64,000 nt of DNA from JABMQW01 sp964439935 (GTDB lineage Bacteria > Fidelibacterota > Marinisomatia > Marinisomatales > TCS56): contig CAYTPW010000018.1 in assembly GCA_964439935.1 (NCBI GenBank), positions 1-64,000 of the forward strand, read 5' to 3'. The translations under genes were made by a program, and so were the position numbers. The notes beneath the pieces are model-generated. The model had not been told where the DNA came from. It searched no databases and saw only the letters and a program-made list of their open reading frames with translations. Below, piece after piece: positions 25,340-33,576 of the stretch (the first letter of the stretch is position 1; the number at the start of each line of letters is the position of its first letter).

Positions 25340-26887
25340 TTATTTTTTCTTTTTCTTCCCTTTTGGTTCTTCCGCTTCTTCAGCTTCTTCTTCAGCTTCT
25401 TCAGCTTCCTCCGGTGCGGGTGGTGCTTCTTCCTGCATCCATTCCCGCACGATCCGGGTCGCTGTCTCAGGTTGCCCCACACTCATCGATACTACCGCTT
25501 TGCGCATATCGTTAATCTCACTGTGTACAACGCTAGGATCGTCTGTTACCGGTGGCGGGGGTTGCGTCGCCGGGGGTACCTGAACCGGTGCGGGAGCCGG
25601 GACAGCTTTTGGTTCTTCTACGGTCTTCTTAGGTACTCTTTTTTTTTTCCGCGGTCGGGGCGCTTGCATCATCCAGGGTGGTGGTGGTGCATAGCGCGGC
25701 TTGCTCCGGTTACCCATTACCAGTACGATAACCAGGGCGATCACGGCCAGCAGGGTTACCAGCCCCATTAGATAAAGTGGTAAATTATTAGCGCCGCCCT
25801 TCACGCGATCCAATTCATTCTGGACTGAAAGTAGTGCCGCATTTTTCTCGGCAATCCGTGCATCTAGCTCCGTGAGTTCCGTTTGAGCTAGCTGCAGCTG
25901 GGCCTGGGATTCGGGATCGGCTTGGGTTGCCACTGTCTGGGCTGTTTCAAGCCGGCGAATTCGTTCATCCAGCATCGTCCTTTTTAAAGAATCCTGCTGC
26001 AGAAGATTATTCTGCTCCTGTTGAAAAGCCCTGGTCCTGGCAGCTATTTCAATCTTATCCAATTCCGACTGAAAATAGGTTCGATCTTGATCCCTGCGCT
26101 GAGCTTCTTCCTGCTTATAATCCTCCAGTTCGGCACGCCAATCCTTTTCCGCAGTAACCGCCTCAACTTCACGCTGTTGTTCCATGGCATCCACTTTATC
26201 AGAAATGCTCCTCAATAAAATCGCCTCAGCCGAACGCTGGTCACGCCGTTCTTTGAAGGTGGCGGTCATGATACTCAGGGCGTCACCCCGGGCACGATTG
26301 AAACGGGACGCAACCATTACAATTTGGCGGATATTTTCAATTAACTCGGGCGCAGCTCCTTCCTGAAGAATCAGGCTGATGTCCATTTTACGGATGCGGG
26401 CAATTGAAGGCCGTTTATCGGTAAGAACCCGGGAAAGTATTTTATCACCATTAGTTGAAGCCGGGGGTGTCGTTTTAGTCGGAGATTCGGATATTTCAGC
26501 GGCCGGTTCGGGAGAGCTGCTCATTTCAAATTCAAAGCCAGGGATTGGTAGATAATGACTTGAGCGCGAATCAGTACCCAATTCTTCCGCACTCTGCTCA
26601 ACGGCCTGGGTCAAATCACGCAATTGGTTGCCGGTTGCTGGTTCGGTCCCAGGAGCAACGGTTATCTGTTCCTGTACCTCGCTGGAGAGCTCAAGATCAA
26701 TGCTGACATCGATGACATATTTTTGTTCATCGATTATCTTTGATAGCGCCTCTGTGATCTTTTTGCGAACATCATTTTCAAGCATCAGTTTTTGAGTTAA
26801 AAAACTGGCCTCCTGCCCGATCACTGGTTTACACAATAGGGCTACGGTCGCTAATCCGATTAGTTTAACTGACAACCGTTTAATCAT
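25340..26887 (-). CDS. FliF-like inner-membrane protein, divergent and rebuilt
   Basis: A 515-residue protein that appears to be a reduced FliF (MS-ring) homologue. Seen in order: a cleavable-looking signal peptide (1-24); a FliF-ring-like segment (about 35-80, 'VIDVSIDLELSSEVQEQITV') and its second half (about 155-212, 'RKMDISLILQEG', 'FNRARGDALSIMTATF'); a long coiled coil (about 225-365); one transmembrane helix (370-391); a basic/proline-rich cytoplasmic linker; and a C-terminal helix 'VGQPETATRIVREWMQEE' closely resembling the FliG-binding end of FliF ('NPExxAxVIRxWLxEE'). It then ends in a Glu/Ala run and KGKKKKK. FliF normally has an N-terminal membrane helix and two additional ring-building domains; these are absent. 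AAAGGAG precedes the ATG. It lies 12 bp upstream of fliG, which supports partnership. Confidence 0.75.
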   Translation of the reverse strand: MIKRLSVKLIGLATVALLCKPVIGQEASFLTQKLMLENDVRKKITEALSKIIDEQKYVIDVSIDLELSSEVQEQITVAPGTEPATGNQLRDLTQAVEQSAEELGTDSRSSHYLPIPGFEFEMSSSPEPAAEISESPTKTTPPASTNGDKILSRVLTDKRPSIARIRKMDISLILQEGAAPELIENIRQIVMVASRFNRARGDALSIMTATFKERRDQRSAEAILLRSISDKVDAMEQQREVEAVTAEKDWRAELEDYKQEEAQRRDQDRTYFQSELDKIEIAARTRAFQQEQNNLLQQDSLKRTMLDERIRRLETAQTVATQADPESQAQLQLAQTELTELDARIAEKNAALLSVQNELDRVKGGANNLPLYLMGLVTLLAVIALVIVLVMGNRSKPRYAPPPPWMMQAPRPRKKKRVPKKTVEEPKAVPAPAPVQVPPATQPPPPVTDDPSVVHSEINDMRKAVVSMSVGQPETATRIVREWMQEEAPPAPEEAEEAEEEAEEAEEPKGKKKKK

Positions 26888-26918
26888 AATAACTCCTTTG
26901 TGGAATACATGCTTGGGG

Positions 26919-27650
26919 TCACTTCGCCTTGAATGTTATTTCAACGCGCCGGTTTTTAGCCTTGGAAATCTCATCTCGATTATAGCGGGGAATCATACTT
27001 CTGGTCAACACGCGGTCGGTAGGACGTTCCCGGGGTAAAAATTCAGCCAGCCCGACGGCTTCCAGGCGTGTCGGATCCACCCCAAGATCAATTAATTTTC
27101 GCACAACTCCCGCTGCCCGTGCTGCTGAAAGCTCCCAATTGCTGGCATATTTAATTTTAATTTTTTCCGGGAGTTGGTCGCTGTCCGTATGTCCTTCTAC
27201 AGCGATCGGGAATTTATTCTTGGGATCGTTAATAGTCGGTAATATTTTCTGGAGTACCCGGATAATTCCCGGTTGCAATACAGCTGACCCGGAACCAAAA
27301 CTGATGTCAGAAGAAATACCGATCGTAACTCCTTTAGGGCTGGTACTGATCTCAACATCCTTTTGTAAGTCCCGGTTTTCTTTAACCATCTGGTCGACGG
27401 CTTTTTTAACATCGGCCAGATTCATGGCTTTGGCCTTCTTAGTCTTTTTCCCGACCTTCTTCCCCATCGAATCTGCCATCTCCTGTAACTTGACCGGATC
27501 GATGGTGGATATAGCTGCCAGCAGCACAAAAAAGGCCAGCAACAGGGTCATCATATCCGCAAATGTTGCGAACCATCCCGGCAGACCTTCATCTACTGCA
27601 GCAGCGCCCTTGGCCTTGAATTTTTTAATTTCGCTTTTTGTAGCGGCCAT
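26919..27650 (-). CDS. motB: MotB-like stator subunit with OmpA peptidoglycan-binding domain
   Basis: The proton-carrying stator subunit that anchors to peptidoglycan. A short basic cytoplasmic N-terminus is followed by the helix 'WFATFADMMTLLLAFFVLL' with the proton-binding Asp32, the same position as in E. coli MotB. A Lys-rich plug/linker (about 55-85) follows, then an OmpA-like domain (about 100-243) with 'VEGHTDSDQLPEK', 'NWELSAARAAGVVRKLI' and 'KNRRVEITF'. The residues that chelate peptidoglycan are kept. At 243 residues it is normal for MotB. It is 12 bp downstream of motA, as in flagellar operons. Confidence 0.93.
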   Translation of the reverse strand: MAATKSEIKKFKAKGAAAVDEGLPGWFATFADMMTLLLAFFVLLAAISTIDPVKLQEMADSMGKKVGKKTKKAKAMNLADVKKAVDQMVKENRDLQKDVEISTSPKGVTIGISSDISFGSGSAVLQPGIIRVLQKILPTINDPKNKFPIAVEGHTDSDQLPEKIKIKYASNWELSAARAAGVVRKLIDLGVDPTRLEAVGLAEFLPRERPTDRVLTRSMIPRYNRDEISKAKNRRVEITFKAK

Positions 27651-27662
27651 TGTTACTGCTTT

Positions 27663-28448
27663 CTAATCGCGTTTCCATTCTTTCGGTGGAATGAATGAAT
27701 TCAATTTTTCTCGCACAATTAGTGGGTGTTTACGCTGATGGATCAGGCGTGTTGCTTCGATCAACATGGCCTGCAGAGAGCTTGTATGCGTAATCCGCTG
27801 TTGGAATTTAGCGGCCATCGGCAGGAAAAATAAGTTGGCAAAGACAGCTCCATAGAACGTAGTTATCAATGCGGCTGACATGCCTACACCCAAAGCTTCG
27901 GTCCCGCCACCTTCGTCTCCGCCAAAACCGGATAGCATAATAACCAGTCCAATCAAGGTCCCGATCATTCCCCAGGCCGGGGCCATTACACCCATTGTTT
28001 TTAAAAGATCGGCCTGGCTCTTTTCACGAATCTCTCGATATTCTATGCGAGTATCTAATATTTCTGTCATCTCCTCCAAGGAATAGCCGTCCACTACCAT
28101 TTGGGCGCCATCACGAAAGAAAGGATTCTTAATGGTTCCCAAGCCGCCCTCCAAGTCTTTGGCTCCTTTTCGACCAATCTCTGCGACCCGAACAGCCTCG
28201 TCAACGAAAGGTGACAATTTAATGGCACCTCCTCGAAACACAACACCGATAGCCGTAAATAATTTGGCCAATTCAGGCATTGGAAATGCTACGGAAAGGG
28301 AAGCGGCCATACCACCAAATACGATTAAAAAACTTGAGCCTGAAATAAAACCTGCTACACCGGCGCCGGCATTCGCGGCTGCTACATAAATTCCGCCGCT
28401 AATAGCTCCCATACCGACGATCATACCAATTATTGTTGCAATATCCAT
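27663..28448 (-). CDS. motA: MotA-like stator subunit
   Basis: A four-helix stator channel subunit. Helices lie at about 4-24, 36-56, 150-173 and 185-208. The cytoplasmic loop has the FliG-contact pattern 'IGRKGAKDLEG' (Arg93 and Glu100, matching the spacing of E. coli Arg90/Glu98), followed by 'NPFFRDGAQMVVDGYS'. The channel helices carry 'MAPAWGMIGTLIGLV' with the conserved Pro and 'GMSAALITTFYGAVFANLFFLP'. Conservation of the FliG-contact charges indicates the stator is meant to push on the FliG encoded 2 kb downstream. This is unlike the MotA homologues of Zorya or Tol-type systems. AGGA precedes the ATG. Confidence 0.94.
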   Translation of the reverse strand: MDIATIIGMIVGMGAISGGIYVAAANAGAGVAGFISGSSFLIVFGGMAASLSVAFPMPELAKLFTAIGVVFRGGAIKLSPFVDEAVRVAEIGRKGAKDLEGGLGTIKNPFFRDGAQMVVDGYSLEEMTEILDTRIEYREIREKSQADLLKTMGVMAPAWGMIGTLIGLVIMLSGFGGDEGGGTEALGVGMSAALITTFYGAVFANLFFLPMAAKFQQRITHTSSLQAMLIEATRLIHQRKHPLIVREKLNSFIPPKEWKRD

Positions 28449-28456
28449 ACTAGATC

Positions 28457-29830
28457 CTATTCATCAATGATACTGGTGGATTTTAATCTGTTTTCGTGCA
28501 GTGCTTTTAATATATTGCGGACATCTTCATATTCCGGGTCCATTCGTAAAGCCATATTCCAGTTGATCGTAGCTCGCTGTACATCGCCTAATTTATAATA
28601 AATTGATCCCCGGCGGGCATATGCCAATGCCAGATTTGGATTCAACTCCAGAGCAGCTTCCACCTCCTGCAGCGCCTCCCGATAATCACCCGAGTAAAAA
28701 TACCTTAAAGAGCGTGAAAGATGCCGCATGGCTTCATTCATATTTTTTTCGATAACATTACTGGAAAGCTTAATAGACTTCAGTGAATCTTCCAGATGCA
28801 AACCGCGCTGTTCCATGGAAGACAGGCGGACCATCAGATTGCGCATTTCATTCTGGACCAGCGCCATTGAATCCCGCAGGGTCATTACGGCAGCATCGGC
28901 CAGTGCCAGCGTCGAGTCTACCTGGCCGGACAATGATTCATAGGGATCGGTACCCGGAAGAATGATTTGATCCCCAACCATGGCCGGTATGCCGGTTTCA
29001 GCGGTGGGGGTTGGTGCTCTACCACCGGCGCGCGGTACGGACATCTCCAAACCCAGGGTGACTCCGGGATGACCGGCCCAATAAGCTGATTCCCAGTTGG
29101 GTAATTTTTCTATGTGGGTGAACCCTAGGTTCAGGCGATAATCCGAGGTAAGGGGGATGCGGAGTCCCACATTGATACCTGTTCCGTCGAATTCACCCAC
29201 AAGATCCAAGCCCCCCCATTTACTCATGTAAGGGGTATTTAAAATAAATCCGGCAAATACGCCGGCGCGCGTCCCGGTGGCCGTATCAGTGACAACCGTA
29301 TCGATTGTTGCCAGACCGCCGCTACCAAAACCCATGTAAGTATTCATGCGATATGAGCCGAGATTTTTTTCACTACTGATTACACCGAAAAAGGAAAGCT
29401 GGTCGGGGTCTAACTGCAGACCGGAATCCTCGACATTCTGGAAAATTATATCTTGCAGCCCCGTAGTAATGGAAATATCCTGGTAGGAATAAATCTTATA
29501 CTGCATATGAAAGCCGAATTCCACTGATGGTGTAAAGGGCGTTTCGCCCAGATTGGCCAGTGCAGTAGTGTCAGCACCCTGCACTGAGCTAAAACCGGCT
29601 AAAAAACGATCACCCAACTCCGAATATAAAAAGATTCCCTTAGTCATGTTCAAATATGAAAAATTGTGTATTTCCGCACCGAAACCGGCGGTAAACAGAT
29701 TTGGGGATCTAATACTGCTGCTATACGGAATCTTGACCATCGGTCCGGGCCTAGTATAGGCGACACGGGTTCCGGCTACGGTAATTGTTGTAAAACCGAG
29801 GAGTGTTAATATCAATAAAGCCTTTTTCAT
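28457..29830 (-). CDS. Outer-membrane barrel protein with C-terminal coiled coil and TPRs
   Basis: A 457-residue protein. After a signal peptide (1-19), residues about 25-270 show barrel-like strands with Gly and aromatic alternation ('RLNLGFTHIEKLPNW'). This is followed by a short linker, a predicted coiled coil (about 315-365) and two to three tetratricopeptide repeats (about 370-445, 'ALELNPNLALAYARRGSIYYKLGD'). A barrel joined to a periplasmic TPR tail could tie an inner-membrane motor to the outer membrane. It overlaps its upstream neighbour by four bases (ATGA) and lies 8 bp before motA, so it is a true operon member. No named family was recognised. Confidence 0.7.
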   Translation of the reverse strand: MKKALLILTLLGFTTITVAGTRVAYTRPGPMVKIPYSSSIRSPNLFTAGFGAEIHNFSYLNMTKGIFLYSELGDRFLAGFSSVQGADTTALANLGETPFTPSVEFGFHMQYKIYSYQDISITTGLQDIIFQNVEDSGLQLDPDQLSFFGVISSEKNLGSYRMNTYMGFGSGGLATIDTVVTDTATGTRAGVFAGFILNTPYMSKWGGLDLVGEFDGTGINVGLRIPLTSDYRLNLGFTHIEKLPNWESAYWAGHPGVTLGLEMSVPRAGGRAPTPTAETGIPAMVGDQIILPGTDPYESLSGQVDSTLALADAAVMTLRDSMALVQNEMRNLMVRLSSMEQRGLHLEDSLKSIKLSSNVIEKNMNEAMRHLSRSLRYFYSGDYREALQEVEAALELNPNLALAYARRGSIYYKLGDVQRATINWNMALRMDPEYEDVRNILKALHENRLKSTSIIDE

Positions 29831-30744
29831 GGTACCATTTCCGCTTTTTTAAGCTCCATGCGGGCCAGTTTAACATATTCGCTGGCAGGATAATCGACAA
29901 CCAGCTTTTCAAATGCAACCAGGGCCAGGTCTTCCTGTCCCAGTTTACGGTATAGCAAACCCTTTTGAACCAGTGCGTCGTCCCGGCGTCCTGTCTTTCC
30001 CAGCGATAGTATCTGGTCAAGCCTTCGCAGCGCCACATCATACTGGGCCAAATGCTGGTAGGCATCAGCAGTCCAATACAAAATGTTAGCCTTAGTCCGT
30101 TGGCTGACAGCAGTTATTTCCAATTTGTTAAAATGCTCCAGGGCAGTAGTGAAATCTTCACGCTGATATGCAAAAACACCCGACATATATTCGGCCTGGT
30201 CAAATTTAGGGGTAACTACCGGCGGCTGCGAATCGGGCAACGGCTGATCAACGGGTTTGTCTTCAGTAAAATCGCCAGCCGGCTGTTCCTGGTGTACTGG
30301 CTGTGCTGTCTCCGGCTCCTGATTATTATCAATCACAGTTAAACCGATCGGCTGGGAGTTTCTCATATCTTCCAGAATACCACGTAATTCCTCATTTTCC
30401 TGCTGTAGCCGATCCATTTGAGCGTGAAACGACTGTTCCAGAGAGGAAATCCGTAAATTGATCCGGTCCAGCGTGCCTATCATTTCCTTTGAAGTGGCCA
30501 TATAAACAGCGCCACTCTTAATTTTATTAATCCTGAATTTTACTTCCTCAGATGGTGATTCGACCAGCCGGGAATATTTTTCTTTACCGGTCACCGGTTC
30601 GATCACGATACCAAGATCCAGGAAAAATATATCGGCCATGGTTGTCTGGGGTTCTCCCTGGCCCCAGGACAGGGAAGTCCCGCAGCCTAACAAAATAACA
30701 ATTCCAGCCAGCAGTTGTTTAACTGCTGGTGGCTTCAGAGGCAT
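29827..30744 (-). CDS. Periplasmic coiled-coil/TPR protein (CpoB/YbgF-like layout)
   Basis: A secreted protein of 305 residues. I start at ATG 30744, which overlaps the upstream stop by one base (TAATG) and has GGAGGA in front; a TTG at 30762 is less likely. Order: signal peptide (about 1-28), a region containing 'FFLDLGIVIEPVTGKEKYSRL', a coiled coil (about 85-125), a Pro/Gln-rich linker, then TPR/Sel1-like repeats (about 165-300, 'LDQILSLGKTGRRDDALVQKGLLYRKLG'). The layout is like CpoB/YbgF, a periplasmic partner of Tol/MotA-like motors, but the sequence is not clearly homologous. It probably links motor and outer-membrane parts. Confidence 0.65.
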   Translation of the reverse strand: MPLKPPAVKQLLAGIVILLGCGTSLSWGQGEPQTTMADIFFLDLGIVIEPVTGKEKYSRLVESPSEEVKFRINKIKSGAVYMATSKEMIGTLDRINLRISSLEQSFHAQMDRLQQENEELRGILEDMRNSQPIGLTVIDNNQEPETAQPVHQEQPAGDFTEDKPVDQPLPDSQPPVVTPKFDQAEYMSGVFAYQREDFTTALEHFNKLEITAVSQRTKANILYWTADAYQHLAQYDVALRRLDQILSLGKTGRRDDALVQKGLLYRKLGQEDLALVAFEKLVVDYPASEYVKLARMELKKAEMVP

Positions 30745-31874
30745 TATTCGTATTCCTCCCAATCGATCACATAAGAATAGCCGATAAACGATCCGAAGGA
30801 ATGGGGTACATAGAGCTCAAAGTTTCCGACTGCTCCCGGAAGGAGGGTTGCGTCGGTTGTTATGCCGGAATCGAAAGTATGGAAAGCGCCCCGGATAAAT
30901 GTTGTCAATGTTTTTGTTTCGCCGCTCCAGTTTTTCCTAAAAACGAAATCGACTTTAACAAAATCGGCGCGACGACCGCCAATATTTTTAATCTCCCCGG
31001 CAAAAATAACATTACCCTGGTTGTCTTTTGATTCATTGATATTGCCGACCAGGACACAGTTGGCCGAATATTTCCTATCGGCCGCTCGATCCGAAGAGGC
31101 TGCACCGGTGTATTTGGGTTCCGCCAGTCTGGGCATCGGCGGTGGTGAATAAGAATCGCGTATTTGTTCAGGGACATATTCCTGAGCTTCTTCCGAAACC
31201 ACATTGTCGACAATCCGGACAATCGTACCACGATCAATAACCAGGTAACCGACCAGCGTCTCAACCTTGAGGGTTTTTTCATCCTGATAGACTATTTTAC
31301 CAAAAACAGTGCTACCGTTTTTAAGGATGATTTCTTTAGAATAGATCGCCAGCGGGTTAACCCACATCTTGCTCATTGCTTTCAGGTTTTCGACCTCTGA
31401 ATTCAGATGCTTGACCTCGGCCGCCATTTTCTTCAGTTCAAAACTTAATTCATTGAGAATATAGTCCTGTTCGGTGCCGGCGATTGGTTCCGCGCCGGTT
31501 GTTTGAACCGCTGCGGCTGCCGCTGCTGGTGGCGGCGCCTCCTCAACCACCGCAAGAATCAGTTCCAGATCTTTAATATCATCATCGCCAACTGTGATGC
31601 GTTGGGTGGCACTGCCTGCTTCACCGCCGTCCACCTTTATGATGTAGGTTCCCGGCAATATATCTTCAAATTTGAATTTGCCTTTTTTACGGAACCCAGA
31701 ACCTGTTTCGACCCGACCCACAGCCGTTTCATCTTCTTTTAAAAGTAGAACCGGCGTTTCGAGAACCTTTTCACCTTCAGAATCGCTTACAACGCCGGAT
31801 ACAGAAGCGCCCTTCGCCAACAAATAGGTGTTGAAAAGGGTGCACGTAGCCAGAACTAAAAGGATTTTCTTCAT
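30744..31874 (-). CDS. Secreted protein with carboxypeptidase-regulatory-like fold and coiled coil
   Basis: The first gene of the motor operon, 376 residues. I start at the ATG at 31874, giving the signal peptide 'MKKILLVLATCTLFNTYLLA', with GGGGAA just upstream; an in-frame start at 31895 adds seven residues. A carboxypeptidase-regulatory/PEGA-like beta domain (about 25-110, 'GKFKFEDILPGTYIIKVDGG') is followed by an Ala-rich linker, a coiled coil (about 140-170), a segment 'IILKNGSTVFGKIVYQDEK' resembling small Sm-like beta folds, and a C-terminal beta domain (about 270-376) of FxLYD-like style. No catalytic motif was seen. An extracellular or periplasmic structural role is likely. Confidence 0.65.
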   Translation of the reverse strand: MKKILLVLATCTLFNTYLLAKGASVSGVVSDSEGEKVLETPVLLLKEDETAVGRVETGSGFRKKGKFKFEDILPGTYIIKVDGGEAGSATQRITVGDDDIKDLELILAVVEEAPPPAAAAAAVQTTGAEPIAGTEQDYILNELSFELKKMAAEVKHLNSEVENLKAMSKMWVNPLAIYSKEIILKNGSTVFGKIVYQDEKTLKVETLVGYLVIDRGTIVRIVDNVVSEEAQEYVPEQIRDSYSPPPMPRLAEPKYTGAASSDRAADRKYSANCVLVGNINESKDNQGNVIFAGEIKNIGGRRADFVKVDFVFRKNWSGETKTLTTFIRGAFHTFDSGITTDATLLPGAVGNFELYVPHSFGSFIGYSYVIDWEEYE

Positions 31875-31916
31875 AGTTTCCCCAGAAACATGCATATTTA
31901 CCTCGGATTCGCAAGT

Positions 31917-31940
31917 CGCCGATGTTTACTTACACCGACG
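31917..31940 (-). promoter_or_regulatory. Hairpin at the predicted 5' end of the motor operon transcript
   Basis: On the minus strand CGTCGGTGT pairs with ACATCGGCG (9 bp, two G-U pairs) around AAGTAA. It sits at the predicted transcription start, so it could stabilise the mRNA 5' end or regulate the operon. Confidence 0.35.
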
Positions 31941-31944
31941 AACT

Positions 31945-31974
31945 AATATAACTGCGTGTAAAAACATATGTCAA
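31945..31974 (-). promoter_or_regulatory. Sigma-70-like promoter of the seven-gene motor operon
   Basis: On the minus strand TTGACA (31974-31969) and TATATT (31950-31945) are separated by 18 bp. The predicted start near 31937 is about 65 bp before the first ATG. No other promoter of comparable quality was seen within the operon. Confidence 0.6.
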
Positions 31975-32035
31975 GCACTAATCCATGGTCTTTTAGCGGA
32001 CCGTAAACGACCGTCGGCAAACCGAAACGGGCTTT

Positions 32036-33547
32036 TTACAGGGAATAAACAGCTGTGTATTTTTCCTCCAGGTAATCCATAAATGGTCCGGCTGAGAGCT
32101 TTTCCCTGGTGATATCTACAATCAGTTCGGCCGCCGTTCGCCGTCGACCGACGCGGTGGACTTTTTCACCTAGCCATTCCCTCAGTTCCCCTAGATTTCC
32201 GCTGGCAATCTTAGACACCAGGTCGGTGATCTCCACTTTCGCCTGATTGTACATAGGCACATTATACAGATTCCCCAATGCATAGGTCGGGAAATAACCA
32301 AATCCGCCGAACGACCAATGGACATCCTGCATAACACCATTGGCATCCGAATCCGGCTGAATGTTGAGATACTCTTTCATCTTATCGTTCCAGAGCTGTG
32401 GCAGTTCCGCTACCGGCACTCGATCATTGATAATCAGTTTTTCAATTTCAAATCTTAGCATTATGTGCAGATTGTAAGTTGCTTCATCGGCCTCAACTCG
32501 GATCAGCGATGGTTCGACTGTATTGATGGCCTGGTAAAATTCATCGACAGTAACAGTTTTCAAGTTCTCGGGAAATAATTTTTGCAGTCTGGGATAGTAG
32601 TGTGACCAAAACGGCCTGCTCAATCCCACCAGGTTTTCCCACAACCGCGACTGGCTCTCATGAATCCCATAGGATATGGCATCGCAAAACGGTGTCCCGT
32701 ACCATTCCTGGTCCATACTCTGCTCATATAGGGCATGCCCACCTTCGTGAACCGTACTCGAGAAGGCTGAGAGCAGGTCGTTTTTATTGAAACGGGTCGT
32801 GATCCGTACATCGGTGGGGTGAAAACTGGTAGTAAATGGGTGGGCAGATTTATCCTGTCGACCGGTATTTAAATCATATCCCATATCTTCCAGCACTTTA
32901 ACACCGAAATCCCATTGTTTATTCACATCATAATCCTTACGGAGCAATTCCACGCCAGTATCGACTCCCGATTCGGCGATTTTCTGCACCAGTGGAATCA
33001 GGCGCTCCTTTACTGCTTCGAAGAGGACGGTAACATCAGCGGAAGTCATCCCCGGTTCAAAATAATCCAGTAAAGTGTCATACGGAGTTGTTTGAACACC
33101 AAGATAATCAATTTCACGAAATTTCAACTTGATGACCTTATCCAGGTACGGTGCAAATTTGGCGAAATCATTATCCTGGCGTGCCTGAGCCCATACCTGT
33201 TGAGCCAACGATGTTGTCTGAGAATATTCTTCTACGAATTCCTTGGGTAGAGCGATGGCACGGTGAAAATCGCGCCAGATTTCATGAAGAAGGCGATGCT
33301 CTTCATCCGTCGGGCCTTCCTGTGGTTCGCCTGTATCCAGATTAACCAGCTCGCTCAGCGGTCCACGAACCGCATCACCGACCAGATGTTCATGGCTCAG
33401 GGTGTCCAGCAAAGCGATCTGTTCAGCGCGACTGGCACCGGCGTTTTTTGGCATATAGGTCTCCTGGTCCCACTGCAGCAATGCAGATGCCCCCCGCAGG
33501 TCAGCGACTGTTTTCAATTCCTTACGTAAAATTTCTAATGGTTGCAT
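32036..33547 (-). CDS. M32 family metallocarboxypeptidase (Taq/Pfu type)
   Basis: A cytoplasmic zinc carboxypeptidase that removes C-terminal amino acids. The zinc motif HEGGH is at residues 267-271 ('TVHEGGHALYEQ'). Also typical are 'DYFEPGMT', 'HPFTTSFHPTDVRITTRF', 'ESQSRLWENLVG' and 'IRVEADEATYNLHI'. At 503 residues it is the usual size. AAGGAG precedes the ATG. It follows the TPR lipoprotein gene by 29 bp and may be co-transcribed with it. It is not part of the motor operon, which has its own promoter between them. Confidence 0.95.
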   Translation of the reverse strand: MQPLEILRKELKTVADLRGASALLQWDQETYMPKNAGASRAEQIALLDTLSHEHLVGDAVRGPLSELVNLDTGEPQEGPTDEEHRLLHEIWRDFHRAIALPKEFVEEYSQTTSLAQQVWAQARQDNDFAKFAPYLDKVIKLKFREIDYLGVQTTPYDTLLDYFEPGMTSADVTVLFEAVKERLIPLVQKIAESGVDTGVELLRKDYDVNKQWDFGVKVLEDMGYDLNTGRQDKSAHPFTTSFHPTDVRITTRFNKNDLLSAFSSTVHEGGHALYEQSMDQEWYGTPFCDAISYGIHESQSRLWENLVGLSRPFWSHYYPRLQKLFPENLKTVTVDEFYQAINTVEPSLIRVEADEATYNLHIMLRFEIEKLIINDRVPVAELPQLWNDKMKEYLNIQPDSDANGVMQDVHWSFGGFGYFPTYALGNLYNVPMYNQAKVEITDLVSKIASGNLGELREWLGEKVHRVGRRRTAAELIVDITREKLSAGPFMDYLEEKYTAVYSL

Positions 33548-33576
33548 AATTACTCCTTAATCAAATTCACCAATGT

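Noticed and set aside
25328..25771. Plus-strand open frame rich in Phe opposite the end of the FliF-like gene
   Set aside because: It mirrors the Glu/Ala/Lys-rich tail of the real minus-strand gene; it has no start context and no plausible protein character.
27663..28448. Zorya anti-phage defence (ZorA/ZorB) instead of a motor
   Set aside because: MotA keeps FliG-contact charges and lies with FliG and a FliF-like gene; there is no ZorC, ZorD or ZorE, and no long ZorA tail.
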